64,000 nt of DNA from Planctomycetota bacterium (GCA_027493525.1 JAOSKN010000003.1:930001-994000); one strand, 5' to 3'; positions 45,340 through 54,765 are shown, counted from the stretch's first letter. The notes: a model not told the origin generated them from the letters alone. Translations and numbers: made by a program.

Positions 45340-46560
45340 ATGGGCCACGCCGCCACGCTTCCCGCGCAAGCCGCGAGATCCACCTCGAACGAAGCATCGG
45401 CTCGCGTTTTCGAATCGGTCTGGGCCGAGATGGAACGCCGCTACGCCTGGCGCATCCTCGAGCGCGAGGTCCATAACCCGGCCAGCGCCTTCGCGCATCT
45501 CCCCTACGCCTGGCAGGATTACGACAACCGGCATGCCGCCGCCTTCCGCGAAAAGCACAAGCTGCTCGAACTCATCGCCGGCGCGCGCGACGACTGGGAG
45601 GCCATCCTGCGGCTGCGCCACTGGGCCTTCATGAACCTCCGCGACGGGCAGCCCAGTTGGGGGCTGGGACAGGGCTACGCCGCCGAGACCGTGGACGCTT
45701 CGCTGGCCGGAGCGACCTTCTACTGCACCTACTTCGCTTACGTCTTCGTCGCCGCAGCCTCCGCGTGCGGATTCCCCGCGCGGCACCTCGGCATCGACAA
45801 CCTGCGCGGACCCGACGAACCCGGCTCGCACCACGGCGTCGCCGACGTCTGGGTCAATAAATATCGCAAATGGGTCCATGTCGATCCGAATTACGACCAC
45901 CATTACGAACTCGACGGCGTCCCGCTGAACGCGGAGGAACTCGGGCAGGCCTGGCGGCGCAACCAGGGGCAAGGGATCGTGGGCCTGGTCGGCCTCGATC
46001 GGCGCGAGGTCGAACGCCCGCGCGCGGGGATCGCAGGCCAACACGAATCGGCCTGCTTCTACTGGCACTACATCGATACGCTCAACGCGGTCTTCAACCG
46101 CGGGCGCCTGAGTTGGCCCGACCCGGTCGTCTTCCTGGTGGACGAAGAGCGGAAGAAGAACACCTGGCTGCAGGGGCGCCCGCCGGAAACCTACCCGCAC
46201 GTGCGCTACAAGAACGGAACCTTCCTGACTACCGAACGCCTCGCCGACGCCTATCCGGACCTCAACGGCACGCGCTTCGACCTGCTGGAGCCCGGCAAGG
46301 TGCCTTACCTCGCACGCGTCGTCTTCGCCGGCTCCTGCGTGCCCAACTTCTCCCATCATGTCGCCCGCGTGGACGGCGGAGCGCCCCAGGTCATCAAAGG
46401 AATCGAGTTCCCCTGGCAGCTTCACTTGGGTGAAAACCGCGTCGAATTCCGCGCGGTCAATCTGGCCGGCCACGAAGGCCCGCCCAGCCGCCTCGCGGTT
46501 CACGTCGAACGGCTGCCCGGCCGGGAACCCGGCTGGCCGACGAAGAAGTCCGCGAATTAG
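45340..46560 (+). CDS. Transglutaminase-like protein
   Basis: 406 aa. A papain-like transglutaminase core is visible with Cys129 (GATFYCTYFAYVF), His165 (HHGVADVWV) and Asp182 (WVHVDPNYD), the expected Cys-His-Asp order and spacing. The C-terminal 90 residues are an Ig-like or FN3-like beta domain (YLARVVFAGSC, GENRVEFRAVNLAGHEGPPS). No signal peptide. AGGAG is 8 bases before the ATG. Bacterial members are usually proteases or amidases rather than crosslinkers. It lies 183 bases after the sulfatase and faces the BNR gene. Confidence 0.78.
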   Translation: MGHAATLPAQAARSTSNEASARVFESVWAEMERRYAWRILEREVHNPASAFAHLPYAWQDYDNRHAAAFREKHKLLELIAGARDDWEAILRLRHWAFMNLRDGQPSWGLGQGYAAETVDASLAGATFYCTYFAYVFVAAASACGFPARHLGIDNLRGPDEPGSHHGVADVWVNKYRKWVHVDPNYDHHYELDGVPLNAEELGQAWRRNQGQGIVGLVGLDRREVERPRAGIAGQHESACFYWHYIDTLNAVFNRGRLSWPDPVVFLVDEERKKNTWLQGRPPETYPHVRYKNGTFLTTERLADAYPDLNGTRFDLLEPGKVPYLARVVFAGSCVPNFSHHVARVDGGAPQVIKGIEFPWQLHLGENRVEFRAVNLAGHEGPPSRLAVHVERLPGREPGWPTKKSAN

Positions 46561-46582
46561 AGCGCGGGCCGGGCCGGCGAGC

Positions 46583-48403
46583 TTACCGGGCCAGGTCCAG
46601 CCAGACCTCCATGCTCGCCGCGGCCTTGGCTTTCTTCTTCCGCTCGCGGGATTCGTAATAGGCGCTCTCGCTCACCCCCGTCGAGTAGAGCAGCGCCGGA
46701 TGGTCGAAGGGGTGGTTCCAGTCCCACTTCTCCAGGCTCGGCAGCCACGTGGCCTTCTCCGGATCGGCCGGGCGGACGAGCTTCGCGCCCAGCGTCCGGC
46801 CTTCCGCGTCGAAGAGGACGCGCAGCAATTCCAGGTCGTTCGACTGCCAGCCCATGAACTCCAGCGGCGCGCGGCCCTTCAGCGGGACGACCATCAAAAC
46901 GGCTTCGAGCGTCCCGTCGGAGTGCCTTGAAAGCGCCGACTGCTCGCTGATCGCCCAGCCCGGGAGAACCGCCTGCACGGCCTTCAGCAGATCGCTTCGC
47001 GCCGCCCAGCGCCCGTGCTCCGCGCAGTAGAGTTCCGCCGACTTGGCCAGCCCGTTATGCAGGACCACCCAAGGGCGGCCCTGCGCGTCCACCACGGCGT
47101 TGGAGAGCAGCATCTGCAGCGTGGTGCCCAGCTTTTCGACCGGCGTGCCTTTGAGTCTTGCATAGCGCTCGCCCGGCATCGTCCGCGCGGCGGCCTCGGC
47201 GGCCGGCTCCAGCGTCTTCAGGCTGCCGGCGTCGGCCGGCGGCTTCAGCGGCGAGCCCTCGTACTGCTGCCAGGTTCGCCCGGCATCGGTCGAGAACAGA
47301 TGCGCCGCGCCGAAGTACGCGTCCCCGCGCCCCTGCACGCGGTTGACCGAGAAGACCAGATGCAGGGTATTGTCGGGGGCCACGGCAAGCGTGTTCGTCC
47401 AGCTCACGTACCAGGTCTTTGCCGCGCGCACGAGAGAGACCGGTTCGCTCCACGCGCCGTTCGGCTCAAGCCGCTGGTAGTCCAGCGTCCAGGGGTTGTT
47501 GACGCTTGATCGGTAGGTCAGATGCAGAGTTCCCCGGCGGTCGCAGACGAGGCTCGGATGCGTCGCCTTCGCCCCGAGTTCCGCCACATCGCGCCAGGCG
47601 TGCGGCTTCTCGGGATCGTCGCATACGCGGTGCAGCAGCGGGCCATGGTGCGCGCCGATGAGCGCGTGCAGCCGCCCCTGCGTGTCCAGCGCCAGCGCCG
47701 CATTGCCGTGGTCGTCTGAAGGCAGGCCCAGGACGCAGAGCACGCGCGCCTGCGAGCCGTCTTCATCGCATCGGCCCAGCGCGTTGGTGATCGGCTGGTC
47801 CTGCCACGTGAACAACAGCCTGTGCTTGTGCCGCACGATCAGGTTGGTCATCGTGTACGCGGTGGCGCGGCGCTCGCCGATCGCGCTGACGCGCACTTGC
47901 CGGCGGTCGTCCAGCAGTTGCCTCCAGCTCACGGCGCCTCCTTGGGGCGTAACCGGCATGCCCGGCGGGGCGAAGCGCGCCAGGAGTTCGTCACGAGTCC
48001 GTTCATCCACGCCCGGCGCCTTCGGGATCGCCTCAAGAATCGACCGCGCCAGGGCCTGCCCTTGCGCCGTGGCGAACAGGGGCGACGGATCGAGATACAA
48101 CAGCTCGCGCGCCGCCACCGGCGCCGCATCCCGATTCTTGAGCCCGCCGCCCAGCGCCGCAAGGTACAGCGCCGCCTTGTCGCCGTTCGCGACGCAGAGC
48201 TCCTGGATCCGTGAAAACGCACCGCCTTGATTCAGGCGAACCAGTTCCGGCTTTGATACGCGCTCGAACCAACTCGCGTCGCCGCTCAGCAGCGCCCGGC
48301 TCAGGGCCTCGGCCCCCGCCTCTTTCGCCTGCCCGAGGCAGCCCCAGGTCCCGGCCAGCGCCAGCCATCCCAGCCAGGTCCGACGCACGCGCAGTTGCGG
48401 CAT
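46583..48403 (-). CDS. Secreted BNR/sialidase-like beta-propeller protein
   Basis: 606 aa with a signal peptide (RTWLGWLALAGTWGCLGQA). From about residue 185 the chain forms a beta propeller of BNR-type repeats: LALDTQGRLHALIGAHHGPL, LVCDRRGTLHLTYRSS, LAVAPDNTLHLVFSVNRV and the Asp-box LFSTDAGRTWQQYE. The first 180 residues are helical. Proteins of this BNR group act on or bind glycans such as rhamnogalacturonan oligomers or sialic acids; catalytic residues cannot be assigned. GGAGGA precedes the ATG. It is divergent from the following AraC gene. Confidence 0.75.
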   Translation of the reverse strand: MPQLRVRRTWLGWLALAGTWGCLGQAKEAGAEALSRALLSGDASWFERVSKPELVRLNQGGAFSRIQELCVANGDKAALYLAALGGGLKNRDAAPVAARELLYLDPSPLFATAQGQALARSILEAIPKAPGVDERTRDELLARFAPPGMPVTPQGGAVSWRQLLDDRRQVRVSAIGERRATAYTMTNLIVRHKHRLLFTWQDQPITNALGRCDEDGSQARVLCVLGLPSDDHGNAALALDTQGRLHALIGAHHGPLLHRVCDDPEKPHAWRDVAELGAKATHPSLVCDRRGTLHLTYRSSVNNPWTLDYQRLEPNGAWSEPVSLVRAAKTWYVSWTNTLAVAPDNTLHLVFSVNRVQGRGDAYFGAAHLFSTDAGRTWQQYEGSPLKPPADAGSLKTLEPAAEAAARTMPGERYARLKGTPVEKLGTTLQMLLSNAVVDAQGRPWVVLHNGLAKSAELYCAEHGRWAARSDLLKAVQAVLPGWAISEQSALSRHSDGTLEAVLMVVPLKGRAPLEFMGWQSNDLELLRVLFDAEGRTLGAKLVRPADPEKATWLPSLEKWDWNHPFDHPALLYSTGVSESAYYESRERKKKAKAAASMEVWLDLAR

Positions 48404-48534
48404 CGTTTGTTCCTCCAGGCCTCGCACGCGATATTCTGGCCCACGACCCGGCGCCGGATGCTGCGTAATTCGAGGATATATCTGGATATTTATGATGTTT
48501 TTGATACTATTTCTTCAGACCCAGGGCCCCCGCG

Positions 48535-49344
48535 ATGGCGCAGCTCGATCGCTCCGTTCTGAAGCACGTGGACGAGTTGATGCAGGCGAGCCGCCGGACG
48601 CTGGGACTGTGGATCTCCTACAAGCATCTCCGCGGAGGCTTTCGCGGCGGGGGCGCCTGGCGCGGGCACATGACGCCATGCTGCCGGGCCGCCAAGCGCC
48701 AGCAGGAGGGCCAAGGCCGGGACATCTGTACGCGCTTCGACGTGGGGGAAGTCCCGCGCGCGCTGGCCCGCAAGCCGGAAGGGCGCATCCACGTCTGTCC
48801 CTTCGGCTTCACCGAACTGGCCGTGCCCGTGCCGGGCGATGGGGCGATGGCCGGCGTGCTCTTCGCCGGCCAGTGCTGGCTCGGCAAAGGCCCGCCGCCC
48901 TACCCCGGCCTGGTCGTCCCGCCCGACCGCCAGTGGCTCGACGACCGGCTCGTGATCCTGCGCGGCATCGCGGATCAACTGGGCAGGCTGCTGCGCAAGG
49001 ACGATGGCGCCGCGCCCGTTCCGCGGCGCGAGCGCATCCTGGCCTTTCTCGAGGCCAGCCTGCGGCGGCCCGTGCGCCTGCCCGACCTGGCCCGGCGCCT
49101 CGACCTCTCGCCGCCGCACGCCGGGCGCGAGGTCAAACGCCTCTTCGGCAAGTCCTTTCCGCGACTCTGTCACGAGACGAAAATGCGCGAGGCCGCGCGC
49201 CTGCTGGCCGCGACCGACGCCCCCATCCGCGAGATCGCCGTGCGCGTCGGATATGCCGATGCAAACCATTTATCGAGGCTGTTCCGGCAGGAATTCAAGA
49301 TGCCCCCGCGCGCGTACCGGCGGGCGCACCGGGCGGATGCGTGA
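48535..49344 (+). CDS. AraC family regulator with PocR-like sensor
   Basis: 269 aa. The N-terminal 155 residues are a PocR-type ligand-sensing domain with the Cys-rich signature: PCC at about 44, ICTRF, then HVCPFGFTELAVPVPGDG, AGVLFAGQCW. The C-terminal 100 residues are a double HTH of AraC type (LPDLARRLDLSPPHAGREVK, ADANHLSRLFRQEFKMPPR). PocR domains bind small polyols and related ligands in the cytoplasm. It likely controls the divergent BNR gene, 131 bases away, or the facing enolase-superfamily gene. Confidence 0.85.
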   Translation: MAQLDRSVLKHVDELMQASRRTLGLWISYKHLRGGFRGGGAWRGHMTPCCRAAKRQQEGQGRDICTRFDVGEVPRALARKPEGRIHVCPFGFTELAVPVPGDGAMAGVLFAGQCWLGKGPPPYPGLVVPPDRQWLDDRLVILRGIADQLGRLLRKDDGAAPVPRRERILAFLEASLRRPVRLPDLARRLDLSPPHAGREVKRLFGKSFPRLCHETKMREAARLLAATDAPIREIAVRVGYADANHLSRLFRQEFKMPPRAYRRAHRADA

Positions 49345-49362
49345 GGACGCCGCCGCGCGATC

Positions 49363-50487
49363 CTATTCCGCCAGTTCCAGCCCGAACCCCGGCTGTTCCG
49401 GCAGCGTCAGCACGCCGTCCTTTAAGGCATACGCTGTGGCGTCCACGCCCTCCGTCGCGCCCGGCACGCCCTCGACGATGTTCACGTTGCCCAGTCCGCC
49501 CGCAAGCTGCGCGGCATATAGCGTCTTCAGCGGCTCGCCCCAGGCGTGCGGCGAACCCAGCACACCCGCGGCCTGCAACTCGGGCATCAGCGTCCGCCAC
49601 GCCGTGAAGCCCATGGCGCTCACGTCCATCAGCAGCACGTCGAGGAGCTTCTCGCGCCCCAGGGCCAGGAGTCCGTTCAACTGGTCGCGCGGCCACTTGC
49701 CGAACGGCCCCGGCGGATCTTGCGTCGGGCCGTTGCGCGCCTCGCCGTCGGCGATCAGCGTCGCGGGGCTGCGCTCGGCGAGCTTCGCGCGCAGCCGGCG
49801 CAACCCCGCGGGTTCCTCGCGGAACGGCTCCTCGACCCAGAAAAGCCCGCAATCCATGACCGCATCGAGATAGCGGCAGTAGCCTTCCGAATCGTAGCCG
49901 TCGTTGGCGTCCACCAGCAGCTTCGCCTTGGGGTGGCGCTCGCGGACCAGCCGCGTCACCTCGATGTCGCGCCGGTCCCCCGCGGCGCGCGCCATGACCT
50001 TCGCCCCGCGTCCGATCTTCAGCTTGAAGTGCGCGTGCCCCGCCTCGGCATCCTGGGCGCAGGCGGCCAGGATCGCCTCGAGTCCGCGCGGGTTCTCCGG
50101 CGGCTCCAGCTCGTCGAAGTAGATGCCGCCCGCGTAGACCTCGACCCGCGGCCCGCCCGCGCCGCCCAGCATCTTCCAGACGGGCAGCCCGAGGATCTTT
50201 CCCGCCAGGTCATGCAAGGGAACGTCCAAGACGCGAGCCTCCGGAGCCGCGCCGCGCGCCGGGTCGATCAACTCCGAGACCCGCCGGCCCACGAGCGCCT
50301 GCACGGCCTCGTCCGGACCGCCCGACATCCCCCAGCCCATCGCGCCCTGGTCGGTCCGGACGATCCGCACCTGGACCTTGGCGTGCTGCCCGTGGTAGCC
50401 GCCCTTGGCGTTTCGAGGAATCGCGCGCGGATAGCTGCGCTGCAAGGTGCGCGATTCAATGCGCGCAATGACGTGTGCGTTAAGCAT
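49363..50487 (-). CDS. Enolase-superfamily enzyme (mandelate racemase type)
   Basis: 374 aa. Superfamily motifs are present: KLKIGRGAK with Lys catalytic bases (about 160), LLVDANDGYD (metal Asp), FWVEEPF (metal Glu), LIADGEARNG (metal Glu), and GSPHAWGEP with a catalytic His, giving a KxK plus His arrangement like the mandelate racemase/D-sugar-acid dehydratase groups. Substrate probably a sugar acid. ATG 50487 is favoured: GGAGG lies 6 bases upstream, and the earlier ATG is inside that site. It faces the AraC gene and is preceded by a heptad-repeat element. Confidence 0.82.
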   Translation of the reverse strand: MLNAHVIARIESRTLQRSYPRAIPRNAKGGYHGQHAKVQVRIVRTDQGAMGWGMSGGPDEAVQALVGRRVSELIDPARGAAPEARVLDVPLHDLAGKILGLPVWKMLGGAGGPRVEVYAGGIYFDELEPPENPRGLEAILAACAQDAEAGHAHFKLKIGRGAKVMARAAGDRRDIEVTRLVRERHPKAKLLVDANDGYDSEGYCRYLDAVMDCGLFWVEEPFREEPAGLRRLRAKLAERSPATLIADGEARNGPTQDPPGPFGKWPRDQLNGLLALGREKLLDVLLMDVSAMGFTAWRTLMPELQAAGVLGSPHAWGEPLKTLYAAQLAGGLGNVNIVEGVPGATEGVDATAYALKDGVLTLPEQPGFGLELAE

Positions 50488-50548
50488 GTGGGCCTCCACA
50501 GGCAGGTCTCGTTCCAGGGCATATTGGGGTCACGGAATGAGAAAGAAT

Positions 50549-50736
50549 CAAATGCCCAAGCACTAAGATCCAAACAAACTTCAACCTGCAAATTCCAAAC
50601 AGCCAACGAACAGCAACCCGTGCCTGAGACCAGAAAGTTCAGTTACCCCTTGCTGCGTGGCGTGTTCAGATTGCAGTTTGTTTGGAATTTTCAGTTTGCA
50701 GTTTGTGATTTGTTTGGTTCTTGGTTCTTGGTTCTT
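50549..50736. repeat. Facing heptad-repeat element
   Basis: Left arm 50549-50611 reads in 7-nt steps (CAAATGC, CCAAGCA, CTAAGAT, CCAAACA, AACTTCA, ACCTGCA, AATTCCA, AACAGCC). Right arm 50674-50736 is nine in-phase units, ending in three identical GGTTCTT copies (50716-50736). AAATTCCAAACA (50590-50601) and TGTTTGGAATTT (50679-50690) are a perfect 12-nt inverted pair. The element ends 23 bases past the 3' end of the Ser/Thr kinase gene and lies upstream of the enolase-superfamily gene. Confidence 0.8.
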
Positions 50737-50759
50737 GAACACTTGTTCACGAGAGATAT

Positions 50760-52160
50760 TTATTTCGGGCTGCCGCCAAATATATTGACGATCAGGAAGA
50801 CGATGGTCACGATCGCCGCGACGGCCACGCCCGCCAAGAGCGCCCACTTCATGCTGATCCCCGCCACCGGCGGGCGGATCGCGCTGCGCACGCGCGAGTG
50901 CCCCATGCTGCGCCGCCCCGCCACGCCCATCATGCGGCTCGACGAGTTCGGGCCGCGCGCCGCGCGCTCCAGCAGCGGCGCGAGCTTATCCAGGTTCTCG
51001 TTGACCCGCGAGGCCGGCTCGACCCGGCTCCCGCTCTTCCGGTTGGCCCGCTGTTCGGCGACCTGCGCCGAGAGCGGGCGCGAGACGCTGCTGCGCCCTT
51101 CGCCGGGCCGCACGCCCGCCGGCGTCTTTCCCTGCGCGGCCAGCGCCAGGTCCTCGAGCAGTTCCGCGGGCGTCTGGTAGCGTTCCGCCGGATCCTTCGC
51201 CATCATCCGTTCCAGCACGTGGCAGAAGCCCGGCGAAATCCCGCGGTCGATGTCGTGCGGGCTGGGCACCTGTTCGGTGAGGTGCTTCATCATCACCACC
51301 GCCGCCGTGTCGCCTTCGAACGGCGGGCGCCCAGTGACCATCTCGTAGACCGTCGCGCCCAGCGAATAGATGTCGCTGCGAATGTCGATCTCGGTCTTCC
51401 CCTGGATCTGCTCGGGCGAGAGGTAAAACGGCGTGCCCATCGCGATCCCGGCCTTGGTGATTCTCCGCCGCCCCTGCGCCTCCTTGTCCACCGCCAGGCC
51501 CATGTCGGCAAGCTTGGCTTCGCCCGAGGGCGTGACGATGATGTTCTCCGGCTTGATGTCCCGGTGCACCAACCGCTCGCCGTGGATGTGGTCCAGCGCG
51601 CTGGCCGTCTGGCGCAGGATCGAGAGCGCCTCTTTCTCGCTGAAGCGCCCCTTCTGCTCCAGCAGCGAGTAGACGTCGTGCCCCTCGACGTATTCCATCA
51701 CCAGGAAGTGGTAGCCGTCGGCATGCCCCAGGTCGTACCCGCGGACGATGTTCGGGTGATCCAGTTCGAACGACGCGCGCGCCTCGGCCTCGAAGCGCGT
51801 CAGGAACGTCTTGTCCCGGGCGCGGCTGCGGGGCAGCACCTTCAGCGCCACGATCTTGTTGTCGCGCGTGTCCTTCGCCTGGTAGACCGCCCCCATCCCG
51901 CCTTCGCCCAGCTTCCGAATCAGGTCGTAGCAGCCGATGCGCGTCACCTTCTGCGCCGTCTCGCGCTGCATCTGCAGCAGCCGTTCGAGCTGCCCGCGCG
52001 TGATGTAGCCATGGCTGATGAGGATCTCGCCGAGCGCCGTCTGGTTGCCGGATTGTTCGCTGCGGTGCTGTTCGTTGATCGCCTGCTCGATTTCGAGTGG
52101 CTGAGCAAGCCCCTGCGCGACGGCCAGTTGGCCCAGGCGGATGTCTTCCAAGGTGGGCAT
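50760..52160 (-). CDS. Transmembrane Ser/Thr protein kinase with MshEN-type N-terminus
   Basis: 466 aa. Residues 1-65 look like the helical N-terminal domain of GspE/MshE ATPases (LGQLAVAQGLAQPLEIEQA, LGEILISHGYITRGQLERLL). The Hanks kinase follows: GEGGMGAVY at 85-93, Lys107 (VALKVL), HRDIKPEN at 199-206 with catalytic Asp201, LADMGLA with Asp219 (DMG in place of DFG), and the MGTPFYLSPEQIQG activation loop. A basic linker and one C-terminal TM (about 438-460) end in a short tail, with no extracellular sensor. MshEN domains can bind cyclic di-GMP; here that is inference. GAGGGG precedes the ATG. Confidence 0.88.
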   Translation of the reverse strand: MPTLEDIRLGQLAVAQGLAQPLEIEQAINEQHRSEQSGNQTALGEILISHGYITRGQLERLLQMQRETAQKVTRIGCYDLIRKLGEGGMGAVYQAKDTRDNKIVALKVLPRSRARDKTFLTRFEAEARASFELDHPNIVRGYDLGHADGYHFLVMEYVEGHDVYSLLEQKGRFSEKEALSILRQTASALDHIHGERLVHRDIKPENIIVTPSGEAKLADMGLAVDKEAQGRRRITKAGIAMGTPFYLSPEQIQGKTEIDIRSDIYSLGATVYEMVTGRPPFEGDTAAVVMMKHLTEQVPSPHDIDRGISPGFCHVLERMMAKDPAERYQTPAELLEDLALAAQGKTPAGVRPGEGRSSVSRPLSAQVAEQRANRKSGSRVEPASRVNENLDKLAPLLERAARGPNSSSRMMGVAGRRSMGHSRVRSAIRPPVAGISMKWALLAGVAVAAIVTIVFLIVNIFGGSPK

Positions 52161-52367
52161 GCGCGCCCCTCGAACTACCGCGGCGAGTCGGACGGTCGCA
52201 TACTTTCTAACCTAGAATGAAGGGGCACGCAATGTGCGGCCTATGCGTATGCCGAACGGAATTCCGGGTGCGCGACGTGCGCCCACCGGGCCTTGAGGCC
52301 CCACGCACCCGCTTGCGCATCTCCTGTTTCCATCTACGCTTGCCGCAAGTGCAGGGATTCGCTCACG

Positions 52368-53288
52368 ATGCCTATATCCAATTCGCGGCGCATCGAAGTC
52401 CTCGGCGTACCCATGGATCTCGGCAGCCACCTGCGCGGCGTCGATATGGGTCCTTCCGCGATCCGCATCGCGGGGCTCCTGCCGCGCCTGCGCGGGCTGG
52501 GGCTCCGGCTCCACGACCGCGGCAACCTCGCCGTGCCCCACGCCGTCGACGCCGGCAAGGCCGGCGGGAAGCTCAAGTACGAGTCGGCCGTGCGCAGGGC
52601 GTGCATGCAGCTCGCGCGCGAGGTCGAAACCATCCTGCGCGGCGGCGGGCTGCCCCTCGTTCTGGGCGGCGACCACAGCCTCGCCATCGGCACCCTGGCC
52701 GGCCTGGCGCGCGGCGCGCGGCGCGGCAGGCGCAACCTGGGCCTGCTCTGGGTCGACGCGCACGGCGACTGCAACACCCCGGCGACTTCCCCGAGCGGGA
52801 ACATCCATGGCATGCCGCTGGCCGTCGCGCTGGGCCTGGGACCGCCCTCGCTGAGAGACTTGGCCCCGCAGCCGATGGCCGCGCCCGAGCACACCGTCCT
52901 CTTCGGCGTGCGCAACCTCGATGCCGGCGAGAAGCGCAACCTCAAGAGCCTCGGCGCGACCGTCGTCACCATGCGCCAGATCGACGAACTCGGCGTCTAC
53001 GCCGCCATGCAGTTGGCCCTGCGCAAGGTCTGCGGCGGCACCGACGGCTTCCATCTCTCCTTCGACATCGATTCCCTCGACCCGCGCTTCGCGCCCGGAG
53101 TCGGCACCCCCGTCCAGGGCGGCCTGACCGTCCGCGAGGCGCACCTGCTCATGGAACTCGTCGCCGACACCGGGAAGCTGGCCTCCTGCGAACTCGTCGA
53201 AGTCAACCCCGTCCTCGACGAACGCAATGCCACCGCCGCGCTGGCCGTGGACCTGCTCTATTCGGCCTTCGGCGGAACGATACTTTGA
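52368..53288 (+). CDS. rocF: Arginase
   Basis: Hydrolyses arginine to ornithine and urea with a binuclear manganese site. 306 aa, normal length. Metal motifs in order: GGDHSLAIGT, VDAHGDCNT, SFDIDSLDP, and the substrate-loop SPSGNIHGMPLA; VNPVLDERNATA closes the family signature. ATG 52368 is chosen because MPISNSRRIEVLGVP starts the family alignment; the open frame extends upstream. Distinguished from agmatinase by NIHGMPLA. No urease or ornithine-metabolism gene is nearby. It is divergent from the kinase and faces bioA. Confidence 0.93.
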   Translation: MPISNSRRIEVLGVPMDLGSHLRGVDMGPSAIRIAGLLPRLRGLGLRLHDRGNLAVPHAVDAGKAGGKLKYESAVRRACMQLAREVETILRGGGLPLVLGGDHSLAIGTLAGLARGARRGRRNLGLLWVDAHGDCNTPATSPSGNIHGMPLAVALGLGPPSLRDLAPQPMAAPEHTVLFGVRNLDAGEKRNLKSLGATVVTMRQIDELGVYAAMQLALRKVCGGTDGFHLSFDIDSLDPRFAPGVGTPVQGGLTVREAHLLMELVADTGKLASCELVEVNPVLDERNATAALAVDLLYSAFGGTIL

Positions 53289-53346
53289 GTATTGGGATTG
53301 AGGCAGCAGCTCTTTAGGTCGTTTGATGTCGGCATCCCAAACGAAC

Positions 53347-53381
53347 CGTTTCGTTTTACCTTTTTACGTTTTACGTTTTTG
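53347..53381. repeat. Short heptad-repeat tract
   Basis: GTTTTAC at 53353-53359 and 53368-53374, with CTTTTTAC between and GTTTTTG after, a 7-nt periodic tract of the same style as the longer elements. It covers the last codons and stop of bioA and lies between the facing 3' ends of arginase and bioA. A 7-bp dyad (TTGGGAT at 53292-53298, ATCCCAA at 53334-53340) lies just before it. Confidence 0.55.
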
Positions 53382-54765
53382 AATCCTCCGCCACGTCCCG
53401 AATACTCTCGCCCAGCACCCGCCCCAGCAGCGCCAGCTCGTCCGGCTTTAGCGTCAACGGCGGTACCGCCAGCACCAGATCCCCGATCGCGCGCAGGTTC
53501 ACGCCGCGCTTGCGCGCGGCGAGCACCACGCGGTGCCCCGTGCGCCGCGCCCAGGGAAACGCCTCGCGCGCCACCTGATCCCGCACCAGCTCGAGCCCCG
53601 CCATCATCCCCCGCCCGCGGACCTCGCCGACGTGCGGCAGCTCGCGCAGCGGTTCGAGCATCCTCCAGAACGCCGGGATCGTTTCCTCGCGCAGCCGCCG
53701 CTGAAACTCCGGTTCGCCCAGGATCTCCAGCGCCGCCAGCGCCGCCGCGCAGCCCAGCGCCGAGCCGGTGAACGTGTGCCCGTGGAAGAACGTCTTGCGT
53801 TCGCCGAACGTGCCGAGGAACGCCGCGTAGATCTCCCGCGTGGCCAGCACCGCCGAGAGCGGGACCACGCCGGCGGTAAGCCCCTTCGCGACGCATACGA
53901 GGTCCGGCTTCGCCCCGAGTTCCTCGAAGGCGAAGATGCGTCCCAGCCGCCCCATGCCCACCGCCACCTCGTCGAAGATCACCGGCACGCCGTGCCTGCG
54001 CGCGGCAGCCACGCTGCGCGCAAGATAATCCCTGGGCTGCGGGATCACCCCGCCAGGCCCCAGCACGAACGGTTCGACGATCAGCGCCGCCAGTTCGTGC
54101 GCGTGCTGCTCGAGCGCCGCCTCCAGCGCGCCCGCGCACTCCAGCGCGCAGGATTCCGGCTTCTTCTTCCACGGGCAGCGGAAGCAGTACGGCGGCGGGA
54201 CGCGCTCGACCGGAAAGAGCAGCGGGCGGTACGTGGCATGAAAGAGTTCCACCCCGCCGACGGAGACCGCGCCCAGCGTGTCGCCGTGGTAGGCCTCGCC
54301 CAGCGCCAGGAAGCGCGAGCGTTCCGGATGCCCGCGGTGGACCTGATACTGGTAGGCGATCTTCAGCGCGACCTCGACGGCCTCGCTCCCGGAATCCGCG
54401 AAGAAGGCGTGCGCGAGCGGCTCGCCGGCCAATTCCGCCAGCCGTCCGGCAAGTTCCGCCGCCGGCGCGTGCCCCAGCCCCAGCAGCGTCGAATGGCTAA
54501 AGCGCTGGAGCTGCGCCGCGACCGCCCGCTCCACGGCCGCCGGCCGCGCCCCCAGCGCCTGGCACCAGTATCCGCAATTCGCGTCGAGGTACCGCGAGCC
54601 GTCCATCGCGACCAGCCAGTTGCCTTCGGCCGAGACGATCAGCGGCGGCGGCGGATCGTCGTCCAGATACGCCTGCATCTGCGTGAACGGATGCCAGAGC
54701 GCTCCGGCGTCCAGTCCGCGCAATCGGCGCTGCTCGCCTTCGCTCAGCGGCGCGGGTTCGTTCAT
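53371..54765 (-). CDS. bioA: Adenosylmethionine-8-amino-7-oxononanoate aminotransferase
   Basis: PLP enzyme of biotin synthesis that transfers the amino group of SAM to KAPA to give DAPA. 464 aa. BioA features: the N-terminal LWHPFTQMQAYLDDDPP, YLDANCGYWCQALG, ADSGSEAVEVALK, ALGEAYHGDTLGA, PVIFDEVAVGMGRLG and the PLP lysine in CVAKGLTAGVVPLSAV. The HPFTQM start separates BioA from other class III transaminases. The C-terminus ends in a heptad tract. No other bio gene is in the window. No ribosome-binding site is evident at ATG 54765. Confidence 0.88.
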   Translation of the reverse strand: MNEPAPLSEGEQRRLRGLDAGALWHPFTQMQAYLDDDPPPPLIVSAEGNWLVAMDGSRYLDANCGYWCQALGARPAAVERAVAAQLQRFSHSTLLGLGHAPAAELAGRLAELAGEPLAHAFFADSGSEAVEVALKIAYQYQVHRGHPERSRFLALGEAYHGDTLGAVSVGGVELFHATYRPLLFPVERVPPPYCFRCPWKKKPESCALECAGALEAALEQHAHELAALIVEPFVLGPGGVIPQPRDYLARSVAAARRHGVPVIFDEVAVGMGRLGRIFAFEELGAKPDLVCVAKGLTAGVVPLSAVLATREIYAAFLGTFGERKTFFHGHTFTGSALGCAAALAALEILGEPEFQRRLREETIPAFWRMLEPLRELPHVGEVRGRGMMAGLELVRDQVAREAFPWARRTGHRVVLAARKRGVNLRAIGDLVLAVPPLTLKPDELALLGRVLGESIRDVAEDSKT

